DNA from: Chitinophaga arvensicola | Lineage (GTDB): Bacteria; Bacteroidota; Bacteroidia; Chitinophagales; Chitinophagaceae | NCBI RefSeq assembly: GCF_900110835.1 | Contig: NZ_FOJG01000002.1 | Location: 3,068,556 to 3,132,555, forward strand | Length of the DNA: 64,000 nucleotides | Direction: 5' to 3' | In this document: positions 33,729-42,897 of the stretch, one piece after another | Layout: every line of letters begins with the position of its first letter | Numbering within the stretch: position 1 is the first letter of the stretch | Program-made: the position numbers and the translations under genes | Notes under the pieces: generated by a model | What the model was told of the DNA's origin: nothing | Seen by the model: only the letters and a program-made list of their open reading frames with translations | The model's database searches: none

Positions 33729-33797
33729 TTTACGAGTTCGGGAAAGTTATTTACGAGATCCGGAAAATTGAGGTAATTTTCGTATATCCGGAAAACA
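33729..33797. repeat. Imperfect 21-base direct repeats between the heme operon and the pirin gene
   Basis: Copy 1 (33729-33749, TTTACGAGTTCGGGAAAGTTA) is followed directly by copy 2 (33750-33770, TTTACGAGATCCGGAAAATTG). A third, looser copy (33777-33797) keeps TTTTCG and ATCCGGAAAA at 28-base spacing. Weaker echoes (TCGGGCAAAATTA near 33696) lie closer to the receptor gene. A period of two helical turns is typical of tandem regulator-binding sites. Confidence 0.6.
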
Positions 33798-33841
33798 AGC
33801 CGGTTGTCAAACAATTTAAACGTTTACCTGTTCCTTAATAT

Positions 33842-34555
33842 ATGAAAATGCAACACTTCCCTGCCAGTAACCGGGGCATTAAAGATATCGGCTGGCTGAA
33901 AAGCAATTTTTTCTTCAGCTTCAGCGATTTTTACCAACCCATGCGCAGTGCATTCGGCACACTGGTCGCTTTTAATGATGATTTTGTAGAACCAGGTAAA
34001 GGGTTCGGCATCCATCCACATGTAAATATGGAAATCATTTCCATATTACTGAAAGGAAAAATGAATCATAAAGATACCATGGGCTATGTTACTGAAATTG
34101 AAGCGCCCGCCGTGCAGATCATGAGTGCAGGCAGCGGATTGAGACATGAAGAATATAACATCGGAGATGAAGAGGTGAACTTCCTGCAGATCTGGATCCA
34201 ACCCAAACAACAGAATATAGCTCCCCGTTATCAGCAGCGGAGTTTCCCCCTGACTGCCAGGAAAAATAAACTGGTGACCGTTGTATCCGGTGAAGAGGGT
34301 TTACAGCATTGCTGGATTAATCAGAACGCAAAAATTTCATGGGGATACTACGAGCATCCGGCAAGCGTTGCCTATACTTTTAACCCGGTGAATAAATGCC
34401 TGTTTATTTTTTCAGTCGCCGGCGGATTAAGGGTACAGGACCAGGTGCTGCAACCTCGGGATGCGATCGGTATCTGGGAAACAAACGAAGTAATGCTGCA
34501 GTGCGCCGAAAAAACAGAATTCCTGATTATCGAAACACCTGTCAATCAGAAGTAA
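33842..34555 (+). CDS. Pirin family protein
   Basis: 237 residues from ATG 33842, divergent from the heme-receptor operon. It is a bicupin. The N-terminal cupin holds the metal site H58, H60, H102 and E104 in GFGIHPHVNMEIISILLKG and MSAGSGLRHEEYN. The C-terminal cupin is less conserved (SVAYTFNPVNKCLFIFSVAGGLRV). Pirins are Fe-containing cytoplasmic proteins; some act as quercetin dioxygenases and others as regulators or redox-stress proteins. The length is typical. It probably has its own promoter in the shared region. An AT-rich hairpin followed by a T run at 34587-34622 may end its transcript. Confidence 0.92.
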   Translation: MKMQHFPASNRGIKDIGWLKSNFFFSFSDFYQPMRSAFGTLVAFNDDFVEPGKGFGIHPHVNMEIISILLKGKMNHKDTMGYVTEIEAPAVQIMSAGSGLRHEEYNIGDEEVNFLQIWIQPKQQNIAPRYQQRSFPLTARKNKLVTVVSGEEGLQHCWINQNAKISWGYYEHPASVAYTFNPVNKCLFIFSVAGGLRVQDQVLQPRDAIGIWETNEVMLQCAEKTEFLIIETPVNQK

Positions 34556-34695
34556 GTCTTTCCCTAATACATATTAAATACAGATATATTATTACTTTTA
34601 TAAAATAATAACATTCTATTTTTTCCTACCAGTAATTTATTCCAACCGGAATCATTAAATTTATATTGCACCGTTCCAAAGGGTCAATTACCTGT

Positions 34696-36213
34696 ATGAT
34701 TAATGCCTCTCAAAATAATTACATAGGTTTCGACGCACTCTTTAACCATGCCTCCGCGGGCATACTGATCACCGATAGTGAACAACGGATACAGATGGCT
34801 AATCCCTTCCTGCTTAACGAGTTCGGCTATACGAAAGAGGAGTTGACCGGCCAGCCGGCGCAACTGCTGCTTCCTCCGTACGGCGAACACGATCCCTATG
34901 CAGTGCGAAAGGACGGCAGTAAGTTCCCCGTAGAACTCTCCCCGGTTGCTCATGCCACCCCGGAAGGAATACTAACCATCACCTATGTCACCAATATCAC
35001 CGACCGGCGGAATGCGGAAATGACCCTGCGGGAACTTTCGCGGCAACGGAAGGAAGCAGCGGTAAAAGATGCCTCCCTGCAACGCATGACCAGTTTCCTC
35101 AACAGCTTATGGACCAGCACCGGCGCCATGATCATCGTGATCAATACAGATGGATTTATACGCTGGTTCAACCCGGCAGCAGAAAGGATACTCGGTTACA
35201 AAGCCAGTGAAGTAGTAGATGTATGCACCCCGCTCCTGCTCCATGACGCCGACGAAGTAGCACTGCGTGCGGAGGAATTTTCTGCGCAACTGCATCAACC
35301 GGTGGCACCAGGTATGGAAACACTCACGATCAAGGCTACACTCAACCAGCCCAACGAATATGAATGGCAATATATCCGGAAAAACGGCACCAGGTTACCG
35401 GTATCCCTGACGGTGTCTGCCATCCGCGATGCCAGTGATATTACCGGTTACATCGGTATCGCCATCGATCTTTCCGGTATCAAACAGGCAGAATCAGAAC
35501 TAAGGATTTCCCTGGGAAAAGAAAGGGAACTCAATGAACTGAAATCTAGGTTTGTATCCCTGGCGTCGCATGAATTCAGAACCCCTCTCAGCGCTATCCT
35601 GTCTTCCATTTACCTGGTATCCAAATACGAGGCGGCAGACGACGTGGCCAAACGGGGGAAACATATTCAGCGGATTATTTCCGCAGTGAATATGCTCACA
35701 GATATTCTGAACGACTTCCTGTCGGTAGGAAAAATAGAAGAAGGAAAAATCCAGGTGCGACACAGCACTTTTGATGCCGGTAAACATATCGGCAATATTA
35801 TCGGGGAAATGGACGGACTCAAAAAGCCAAAACAGAATATTTACTATGCCCATCACGGCGCAGCCCAGGCCTGCCTGGATCCTACGCTCCTTAAACACAT
35901 TGTTATGAACCTTGTATCCAATGCCATCAAATTTTCTCCGGAGGGAGCCATTATCTCCATCCGCTCCCAATGCAGCGATACCACATTCCAGTTGTCAGTG
36001 AAAGACAAGGGAATAGGTATTTCTGAGGAAGACCGGCTGCATCTTTTCGAGCGTTTCTTCCGTAGTCAGCATGTATCCAACATCCAGGGCACCGGTCTGG
36101 GCCTGCATATTGTTTCCAAATATGCAGAACTCATGAACGGCAGCGTAACCTGCAAAAGTGAACCGGATAAAGGCACAGAGTTCATCGTGACTGTTCCCTT
36201 TCCTCAAAACTGA
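34696..36213 (+). CDS. PAS-PAS sensor histidine kinase (soluble)
   Basis: I use ATG 34696 (505 residues); a TTG at 34666 would add ten residues. Order: PAS domain about 8-105 (LFNHASAGILITDSEQRIQMANPFLLNEFGYTKEEL), PAS domain about 135-265 (IIVINTDGFIRWFNPAAERILGYKASEVV), HisKA with H292 in VSLASHEFRTPLSAILSS, and an ATPase domain with MNLVSNAIKFSPEG, DKGIGIS near 437 and GTGLGLHIVSKYAELM near 465. No membrane segment is visible, so it senses a cytoplasmic signal. The stop overlaps the start of the REC-Crp regulator by one base (TGATG). This strongly suggests the two are translated together and work as a pair. Confidence 0.93.
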   Translation: MINASQNNYIGFDALFNHASAGILITDSEQRIQMANPFLLNEFGYTKEELTGQPAQLLLPPYGEHDPYAVRKDGSKFPVELSPVAHATPEGILTITYVTNITDRRNAEMTLRELSRQRKEAAVKDASLQRMTSFLNSLWTSTGAMIIVINTDGFIRWFNPAAERILGYKASEVVDVCTPLLLHDADEVALRAEEFSAQLHQPVAPGMETLTIKATLNQPNEYEWQYIRKNGTRLPVSLTVSAIRDASDITGYIGIAIDLSGIKQAESELRISLGKERELNELKSRFVSLASHEFRTPLSAILSSIYLVSKYEAADDVAKRGKHIQRIISAVNMLTDILNDFLSVGKIEEGKIQVRHSTFDAGKHIGNIIGEMDGLKKPKQNIYYAHHGAAQACLDPTLLKHIVMNLVSNAIKFSPEGAIISIRSQCSDTTFQLSVKDKGIGISEEDRLHLFERFFRSQHVSNIQGTGLGLHIVSKYAELMNGSVTCKSEPDKGTEFIVTVPFPQN

Positions 36214-37277
36214 TGCTTATGGAAAAAATCTTGCTGATTGAAGATAATCCTGCTATATGTGATAATGTAGCGGAGATCCTTGAACTGGCCAATTACCAGG
36301 TACTCACAGCCGGCAACGGCAAAGAAGGTGTGGCTATGGCCCTGGAACACCACCCTGATCTCATTGTATGCGACATTATGATGCCGGTACTGGATGGCTA
36401 TGGCGTATTACATATGCTGCATAAAAATAAGGCCCTGCAAAAAACCCCCTTCATCTTCCTGACTGCCAAAGCAGAAAGAACGGATATACGAAAAGGGATG
36501 GAACTCGGGGCCGATGATTATATTACCAAACCCTTTGAAGGAACCGAGTTACTGAGCGCCATCGAAAGCCGTTTGAAAAGGTGTGCAGAAATCAAACAGG
36601 ATTCCGTAACAGGTTTACATGGCTTGAACGTACTGCTGTCTGCCAGCACCGGAAAGGAACAGCTGGCCATGCTGAAAGAAGACCGCAACACCAATCATTA
36701 TAAAAAGAAACAAAACATTTACGCCGCAGGCAACCGCCCTGACCATTTATACTATCTCCTGCAAGGCAAAGTAAAAACCTATAAACGCAATGATGAAGGT
36801 AAAGAACTGATCATCGGCCTGTATAATGAAGGAGATTTCCTGGGTTATAATGCATTGCTGGAAGGTGGTAATTACCAGGAATATGCAGAAGCGCTGGAAG
36901 ATACGGTGCTGGCAGTTATTCCGCAGAAAGACTTTGAACAGCTGATTGGCAGCAACCCGGAAGTATTGGGAAAATTCATTCAGTTATTATCCAGGGAAAT
37001 GGTGGAAAAAGAACAGCAACTGATTGGACTTGCCTATAATTCCCTGCGTAAAAAAGTAGCAGAAGCACTGCTGATGCTGGACCGGAAATATAACACTGCC
37101 GGCAGCAAACATTTCACCATAGATATCAGCCGGGAAAACCTTGCCGCAGTGGCAGGTGTGGCGAAAGAATCACTGATACGCACACTGGGCGATTTCAGGG
37201 ACGAGGAACTGGTAGCTTTAAAGGAAGGTCAGATTGCATTGCTGTCTATCAAAAAACTGGTAGCACTGATCAACTGA
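36213..37277 (+). CDS. Response regulator fused to a Crp/Fnr-type DNA-binding protein
   Basis: 354 residues from ATG 36213 (a second ATG at 36219). The receiver domain (about 4-123) has E10-D11, phosphoacceptor D54 in DLIVCDIMMPVLDGYG, T84 and K106. A cyclic-nucleotide-binding-like beta-roll follows (about 165-250: QNIYAAGNRPDHLYYLLQGKVKTYKRNDEGKELIIGLYNEGDFLG). The winged helix is about 275-350, with recognition helix RENLAAVAGVAKESLIRTLGDF. The phosphate-binding cassette expected for cAMP is not present, so the beta-roll may bind nothing or another ligand. It probably receives phosphate from the kinase encoded just upstream. Targets are unknown. Confidence 0.9.
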   Translation: MLMEKILLIEDNPAICDNVAEILELANYQVLTAGNGKEGVAMALEHHPDLIVCDIMMPVLDGYGVLHMLHKNKALQKTPFIFLTAKAERTDIRKGMELGADDYITKPFEGTELLSAIESRLKRCAEIKQDSVTGLHGLNVLLSASTGKEQLAMLKEDRNTNHYKKKQNIYAAGNRPDHLYYLLQGKVKTYKRNDEGKELIIGLYNEGDFLGYNALLEGGNYQEYAEALEDTVLAVIPQKDFEQLIGSNPEVLGKFIQLLSREMVEKEQQLIGLAYNSLRKKVAEALLMLDRKYNTAGSKHFTIDISRENLAAVAGVAKESLIRTLGDFRDEELVALKEGQIALLSIKKLVALIN

Positions 37278-37280
37278 TAC

Positions 37281-37658
37281 CTATACTTTTTCTGCCGCAA
37301 TAAAGATAAGGAACGCCGCTTTTATCCGCTCATATTCCCTGATCATTCCTTCCACATCATTTTTCAAAACCGCGAAAGGATGAGGTGCTGGCATGTCCGA
37401 TGGTTGTGCATCCAGCCATACGAGTTGTTCGTTGATTTCATGGCGCAGGAGGATGAGCGACTCCTCCCGGTCGAGCATGGTGAGTTGAAATTCTTCCGCC
37501 TCTTCAATAAACGAGCGCCGCGTTGTTTCTTTCAACGCCGCTGCCAGCCGGTTGATCAGCGAAGCATTTTCTTCTCTTAAGGTTTTCAGGATACGGATCC
37601 AGCTACTGCATGCCTCCCGGTATACAGCAAGATCTGTCCCCTGTGGTTCATAGTTCAT
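37281..37658 (-). CDS. Uncharacterised small helical protein
   Basis: 125 residues from ATG 37658. I do not recognise it. It has no signal peptide or membrane segment and is almost entirely helical and charged. SWIRILKTLREENASLINRLAAALKE and EEAEEFQLTMLDREESLILLRHEINEQLVWLDAQ look like coiled-coil helices, with a short Pro-rich turn (SDMPAPHPF) and a final helix. It ends 3 bases from the convergent REC-Crp gene and starts 18 bases after the next unknown protein, with which it probably forms an operon. A structural or adaptor role is possible. Confidence 0.65.
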   Translation of the reverse strand: MNYEPQGTDLAVYREACSSWIRILKTLREENASLINRLAAALKETTRRSFIEEAEEFQLTMLDREESLILLRHEINEQLVWLDAQPSDMPAPHPFAVLKNDVEGMIREYERIKAAFLIFIAAEKV

Positions 37659-37676
37659 AAGACATATAAAATATTA

Positions 37677-38378
37677 CTAGTTGTAATAGGTTTGCAATAC
37701 ATGCAGGTTTTTATCTGATACCCATTTCTTTAACAACTGACTGAGATGCTGCTGATGGCGCGCCATCTGGCGGATGTCTCCCATTAAGGCCATTGTTGCC
37801 TGAAGATAGGATTCGTCCATAGGCGAGTAATGATCGCGCTGCGCCATTTCTTCCAGTGCATTTACCATTGTTTTGCATTGCAAAACAAACTCCTTCACCA
37901 CCTTCTGTACTTTATTGATATGATCCTGACCGGCTTCTGATAATGTTGCCGCATTTTTGTTTGATTTTCCTGCCGGCTGTAATTCCTGTTTCAGATTGCG
38001 CAGGATAACGTTATGATAAATAGATACCTCCCGGTAAAAATGAATCACGATGTTGGTAAAGTCTCCGAATAAAACCGGTGAACTTCCTGCTTCCGCCTGG
38101 ATCCGCGTATAGAAATCTTCTACTTTGCTCATCACCGATGCCACCTGTGGCGCCGCTGTATCTGTAATACAACGTACAATAGCATCCGTATGACTGGCAT
38201 CGTATCCCGCTATGCCCAGTTGCATATCCAGTAATGTTTTCACACCGGCATGACGTCCGTACTGTCTGAAAATGAAATTCCCATATTTGCGCAGGTGCCG
38301 GATGGGAAAAAAGAGGAAACCTTCACAAAATTTCCGCTGACGGGAGGTAGGAGTTAATCCGCTAAACATGATTTGCAT
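37677..38378 (-). CDS. Uncharacterised cytoplasmic protein, probably helical
   Basis: 233 residues from ATG 38378 (ATG 38369 also fits; a GTG at 38441 would lengthen it to 254). I do not recognise it. A basic N-terminus (TSRQRKFCEGFLFFPIRHLRKYGNFIFRQYGRHAGVKTLLDMQLGIAGYD) is followed by long helices: VSMSKVEDFYTRIQ-like, VIHFYREVSIYHNVILRNLKQEL and HINKVQKVVKEFVLQCKTMVNALEEMAQRDHY. These could form a four-helix bundle. There is no signal peptide. It is linked to the 125-residue protein downstream and sits beside the PAS kinase/REC-Crp pair. Confidence 0.65.
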   Translation of the reverse strand: MQIMFSGLTPTSRQRKFCEGFLFFPIRHLRKYGNFIFRQYGRHAGVKTLLDMQLGIAGYDASHTDAIVRCITDTAAPQVASVMSKVEDFYTRIQAEAGSSPVLFGDFTNIVIHFYREVSIYHNVILRNLKQELQPAGKSNKNAATLSEAGQDHINKVQKVVKEFVLQCKTMVNALEEMAQRDHYSPMDESYLQATMALMGDIRQMARHQQHLSQLLKKWVSDKNLHVLQTYYN

Positions 38379-38558
38379 TTTTATTGATCCCCGAATAAAA
38401 GTATCACCGTCGATAGAAACGGTGATACCTTCCAACAGCACATCTCCGTTATTTGTTTACGCTCAGGAAATCCAGGTGGATGTCCGATTGTTAACGTAAA
38501 ACTAAGGCGGTTTGTGTTGCTGAACAATGACGGGCATTACTACCCGGGTTGACTGTCA

Positions 38559-40082
38559 TCATTTTTCGACATGACGGGGATCATGTCCCGGCAGCGGAGG
38601 CTGGTAATCCATACAGCGAAAAACCAGGAATTTCCTTACTACGCGGCCGTGCTGGTGCACAACGATGGGAGGCAGCGGGCGAACCGACCGGAAATAAGGG
38701 GCCAGGTCCTCTTCGGCAAACTCCAGTTCATCTACTTCATCGTTCACATCTGTCAGGGAATTAATAAAGAGGGCATTTTTCCCTTTCAGGGTATTGACAT
38801 CGGTACCGATAAAATCAAATTGTAAAGCGTTCTCTCCGAGCACATTCCGGGAATATACCATACGTCCCAGGTAGAGGTTGAGCATCGCACTGGTTTTATA
38901 GTCATCTGCAGAAAAAATAAAATCGTCCGGATATTCATCTGCCAGTGCTTTTACACCCTCGCTCAAACCCGACCAGCCAATCATGGTATCATCAGAATGA
39001 ATGGGCACCGGGTAGAAAATGACTTCTACCGCCAGCGCCAGGTGCACCACCACAGCACAGATCCACTGCCAGCGTACGTATTTAACAGTGATCCAGGTGC
39101 TGATCCAGATAATACCGGTGATATAGGCTGGCATCATCCAGTTGATCTTTACCCAGTACACCGGGGAGATCACCAGGAAAATACCAAAAATGGGTATAAA
39201 AAAGCATAACAGGAAGAGCTGTGAAGCCGGAATGTGCGAGACATGCCAGCCATATTTACGCACCAGCTTATACACATAATACAGCAGGGCAAAGAAAAGC
39301 ACCGGTAACAGGATGGCTGCCTGGTGGCCAATCACCCCAAAAACATCCAGCGGATGAAATTCCACCCCTCCTACCCGTCCGGAAGACTGGAACCGGAAAG
39401 AGGCAAAATCATTTTGCACATTCCACAGCACCACCGGTAAAATGGTGATGCAAAACAGGAGAATACTTGCAAAAAACCAGGGCGACCACAGGTAATGCCG
39501 GTGCTGCCTGGATAATAACAGGTACAACACGGCGCCCGCCGGCAGAAAGATAGCCGTGTATTTACTGTCGAATGCCAATCCCATAGCAATGCCCGCCCAG
39601 ATCCAATACGCCTTCCTTCCTTCAAAAACCGCCCGGTACACCGCCAGCAGCGATAAAGACCAGAACAGCAGCAAAGGCACATCCGGCGTGGATACCAGCG
39701 ACAGGATAGTGATCATCAATGTTGCATACAATAGCAGGAAGCCATTCCAGGCCCTTTTCCGGGGCAGGAAGCAGCGCGACAGGCGATAGAAAGCCAGCAG
39801 GGTACCGATCGTTACCAGCGTATCTGCCAGCTTGATCACAAACACATGACGGCCAAACAGGTCAGTAAAACCTCTCAGAATCCAGGCAATAGCCGGCGGA
39901 TGATCAAAATAGGAAAGGGCAAAATGCTGCCCGTAAAAATAATAATAGGCATCCTGGGGCATGGCTCCCATGATGCCTATGAACGAAAATCTTAATAGTA
40001 TAATGAATCCGATGGCCGCTGCCATCCATTTATTCGCTGTGATATAGGCAATAAAACGATTATCCCCGGCTTGATCCCGCAT
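38559..40082 (-). CDS. GT39-family membrane glycosyltransferase (ArnT/PMT-like)
   Basis: 507 residues from ATG 40082. About eleven membrane segments follow a short N-terminus. The first periplasmic loop has D44 in MPQDAYYYFYGQH and the segment YFDHPPAIAW (D60-H61-P62-P63). This matches the GT39/GT-C fold enzymes that use polyprenyl-phosphate sugars. A later large loop and the C-terminal soluble part (DFIFSADDYKTSAMLNLYLGR...) resemble dolichyl-phosphate-mannose or ArnT-like enzymes. It probably glycosylates a lipid or protein at the periplasmic side of the inner membrane. No partner gene is adjacent, so the acceptor is unknown. Confidence 0.85.
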   Translation of the reverse strand: MRDQAGDNRFIAYITANKWMAAAIGFIILLRFSFIGIMGAMPQDAYYYFYGQHFALSYFDHPPAIAWILRGFTDLFGRHVFVIKLADTLVTIGTLLAFYRLSRCFLPRKRAWNGFLLLYATLMITILSLVSTPDVPLLLFWSLSLLAVYRAVFEGRKAYWIWAGIAMGLAFDSKYTAIFLPAGAVLYLLLSRQHRHYLWSPWFFASILLFCITILPVVLWNVQNDFASFRFQSSGRVGGVEFHPLDVFGVIGHQAAILLPVLFFALLYYVYKLVRKYGWHVSHIPASQLFLLCFFIPIFGIFLVISPVYWVKINWMMPAYITGIIWISTWITVKYVRWQWICAVVVHLALAVEVIFYPVPIHSDDTMIGWSGLSEGVKALADEYPDDFIFSADDYKTSAMLNLYLGRMVYSRNVLGENALQFDFIGTDVNTLKGKNALFINSLTDVNDEVDELEFAEEDLAPYFRSVRPLPPIVVHQHGRVVRKFLVFRCMDYQPPLPGHDPRHVEK

Positions 40083-40222
40083 ATGCTGAGCTGACAGTTA
40101 TAGTTGTGACAGATGGTTTTAAGAAAATATATTCCCGCAATCTCTGTGCCGCATGGTGGTAATACACCCGCCGCTTAACTATAATTAACACAAGGATCCT
40201 GTTTCGGTTCAATGCCAACCGC

Positions 40223-42619
40223 CTATTCTGCTTTCAGGCTATGCGCCGGATTAGCACGGGCAGCCCGGAATGCCTGTAACCCTACCGTTGCGAAAGCAAT
40301 CAGCAGCGCCCCCACGCCTGCAACGGCAAAGAGATACCAGCTGATCTGTACCCGGTAAGCGAAATCACGCAACCAGCGCTCCAGCAGGTACCAGGCCACC
40401 GGCGTAGCTATCAGTACCGACAGGATCACCAGTCTGAGGAAATCTTTTGACAATAACGCCACAATACCTCCTACACTGGCGCCCAATACCTTACGGATGC
40501 CTATTTCGCGGGTACGCTGTTCTGTCATATACACCGTTAAGGCCAGTAAGCCCATTACGGAGATAAATACCGAAATAACCGTAAACACATGAATAATATA
40601 TTGCACGCGGGTATAACTGCTGAACAGCTGCTGGAAATTATCGTCCAGGAAAGAATAACGCAGCGGGAACCCGGGTTCCACGGTATCCCACAGCTGTGTA
40701 ATCGCCGCCAGGGTTTTATCGAGATTAGCCGTATTCACTTTCACCAGCAAAGCGCCGCCCGACTGGTACGTACAATGCGCATTGGAGATACTGTACAGCG
40801 TAGGCCGCACATAACTGTCGAAACCCTGTACCTGGAAGTCTTTCACCACTCCCACAATCTGGTAAGGTACACTGTCGCAACTCGCATAACTGATCTGTGA
40901 ACCTACCGGATCATTTACCCCCAGCGATTTTGCCGCCGACTCATTAATCACGGCCGTATTATTCTGATCTTCCGGATGTGCATCTGAAAACATGCGACCG
41001 GTTAATACAGAGATCCCCAGTGTAGCAAAAAAGTCGGTGCTCACCCTTACAGAAGAAAACATCCTGCTGCTGCCTGCATAATGGAAGGTATGAAACGACG
41101 TATCTACCTCGCTACCCGGAACAGCCGTTGTTTTAGACACCAGCTGCACACCCGGGATACGCAGGAGTTTGGCCCTTGTCTGTTCAAAATTATTTTCACG
41201 GGTAGGTTGCATGGCTTCTATCTGCAGCACCTGCGCCGGATTAAAGCCAATATCCCGGTGTTTCATAAAATTCATCTGATGCGCCATTACCAATACACTG
41301 ACAATGAAAAACACAGATACGGTAAACTGGGCCACAATCAGCGAATGACTAAAACGCTTACCGGTAGTACCAGTACTGAAATGTCCCTTCATCACATTCA
41401 CCGCACCCTGGCGGGCAAACACAATAGCCGGATATAATCCCGAAATAAGTATAATAGCGATCAACGCAGCAGCACACTGCGCAATCATCGTATAAGAATA
41501 AAGTTGTCCGGAGAAGGAGAAGGATAACGACAGACCGAACACCTGGTTAAATAACGGCAACAATAGCAGCGACAGGCCAAGTGCCAGTAACAGGCTGATA
41601 CCACATTGAATGCTTACTTCCAGCATAAATTGCAGCAGAATCTGAGTACGGCTGGAGCCCATCACTTTTCGTACACCTGCTTCCCGTGAACGTTTCAACG
41701 TTTTCACCAGCGACAGGTTGCTGGAATTCAGCGCGCCGCTCAGCAACAGCAAGCCCGCCAGCCCGAAAAGGATCAGCGTGGTTTTGAAAGGACTGTTACC
41801 AAAACGCGGATGATTGTGAATATCAGGTACCACATCTGTCATCAGGGATGGTGCGTGCCCGGCTTTTACATACGCTTCATAACTTTCGGTTCCTGTTTTC
41901 AGGTGATGATCATAAAAAGTACGGTTTATTTTTTCTTCCAGTGACGCATTGGTGACAGGCTCTCTTAAACGGATATACGAAATGTAAGAGATATTGCTCC
42001 AGCCGCTGTTCTGCGCCATAAAAGGATCCCTGAGAATAATGGCTGCGCTGATATGTGAAGGGGTGGCAGGTGCCGCAATAATACCCGTAACGGTGAAGGG
42101 CAGCTGGTTATATACTTTGATAATTTTACCGATAGGATCTGTCTTACCAAACAACTTTTCACTGACTTCCCGGGTGATCAGCGCAGAAGATGGTTCCCGG
42201 AAAGCATTGGTAGCATTACCTGCAAGCAGCTTGTATGGAAATACATCCAGGAAACCACTGTCGGCCATCAGGATATCCTTCTGGTATATTTTGGTATTGT
42301 TGTAGCTGATCAGCAGCTCGTGGTTACCGGAAGGAATAATGCGGGTATATGCCTTTACCTCCGGCAGATGGTCTGCCAGCAGCGGCGCCAATGGAGCCGG
42401 CGCGGGATTGTTGGCATAATTGTTTTCTGTTTGCTGTGATACCCGGTATACATTTTTCAATGAAGGATCCCAGCGATCGTAACTCAGCTCAAAATTGAGG
42501 TATAACAGGATAATCAGGAAGCTTGCGAGACTAACCGCCAATCCTCCGATATTTACCATAGCGGTAAATTTGTTTCTCATCAGATTCCTGAAAGCGATTT
42601 TACAATAGTTCCGAAACAT
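40223..42619 (-). CDS. ABC transporter permease, FtsX/MacB type (double-FtsX)
   Basis: 798 residues from ATG 42619 (MFRNYCKIAFRNLMRNKFTAMVNIGGLAVSLASFLIILLY), the family's usual N-terminus; an upstream frame from 42796 is not needed. Order: membrane segment, periplasmic MacB_PCD domain, three FtsX membrane helices with EAGVRKVMGSSRTQIL, a fourth segment, a second periplasmic domain, then a second FtsX unit with REIGIRKVLGASVGGIVALLSKDF. No ATP-binding subunit is encoded nearby. Proteins of this size are abundant in Chitinophagaceae and probably work in export or envelope stress; the ATPase partner must be elsewhere. A paralogue is at 46384-48753. Confidence 0.92.
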   Translation of the reverse strand: MFRNYCKIAFRNLMRNKFTAMVNIGGLAVSLASFLIILLYLNFELSYDRWDPSLKNVYRVSQQTENNYANNPAPAPLAPLLADHLPEVKAYTRIIPSGNHELLISYNNTKIYQKDILMADSGFLDVFPYKLLAGNATNAFREPSSALITREVSEKLFGKTDPIGKIIKVYNQLPFTVTGIIAAPATPSHISAAIILRDPFMAQNSGWSNISYISYIRLREPVTNASLEEKINRTFYDHHLKTGTESYEAYVKAGHAPSLMTDVVPDIHNHPRFGNSPFKTTLILFGLAGLLLLSGALNSSNLSLVKTLKRSREAGVRKVMGSSRTQILLQFMLEVSIQCGISLLLALGLSLLLLPLFNQVFGLSLSFSFSGQLYSYTMIAQCAAALIAIILISGLYPAIVFARQGAVNVMKGHFSTGTTGKRFSHSLIVAQFTVSVFFIVSVLVMAHQMNFMKHRDIGFNPAQVLQIEAMQPTRENNFEQTRAKLLRIPGVQLVSKTTAVPGSEVDTSFHTFHYAGSSRMFSSVRVSTDFFATLGISVLTGRMFSDAHPEDQNNTAVINESAAKSLGVNDPVGSQISYASCDSVPYQIVGVVKDFQVQGFDSYVRPTLYSISNAHCTYQSGGALLVKVNTANLDKTLAAITQLWDTVEPGFPLRYSFLDDNFQQLFSSYTRVQYIIHVFTVISVFISVMGLLALTVYMTEQRTREIGIRKVLGASVGGIVALLSKDFLRLVILSVLIATPVAWYLLERWLRDFAYRVQISWYLFAVAGVGALLIAFATVGLQAFRAARANPAHSLKAE

Positions 42620-42712
42620 TGCATAAGTATTTGCTGCTATGATATAAAAAAGGTGCCGGATAAGGCTATCTCTGGTAATCAATCGCTTACAACTCCCGCG
42701 ATCACTCCTTTT

Positions 42713-42783
42713 GTTCATTTCCGGGTGCAGCCTGTTCATTTTCGAACAATAGGATAACCTATTGCCATTTGCCGGAAATGAAC
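42713..42783. promoter_or_regulatory. Cluster of dyad repeats upstream of the first permease gene
   Basis: GTTCATTTCCGG (42713-42724) and its exact reverse complement CCGGAAATGAAC (42772-42783) bracket two further elements. One is the 16-base dyad TGTTC-ATTTTC-GAACA (42733-42748). The other is the hairpin CAATAGG-ATAA-CCTATTG (42747-42764). Three copies of a GTTCATTTYCGG-like core are thus present. Closer to the gene, minus-strand GGCAC (42657-42653) looks like a sigma-54 -24 box, but the -12 position reads AT instead of GC. The cluster resembles an enhancer for an NtrC-type activator. Confidence 0.55.
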
Positions 42784-42897
42784 GGGCAGATCGCATCTCA
42801 CCAGATGAATTTTTAAAGATGATGAAAAATGATGAATAACAGTTCCTTCCTTCATAATTCGTAAATTTAAGGAAGCACTTTCACCAAAACATCCTTC

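Noticed and set aside
42620..42796. N-terminal extension of the first permease to ATG 42796
   Set aside because: The extra 59 residues are not like the family, and the region holds the dyad repeats; ATG 42619 gives the standard N-terminus.
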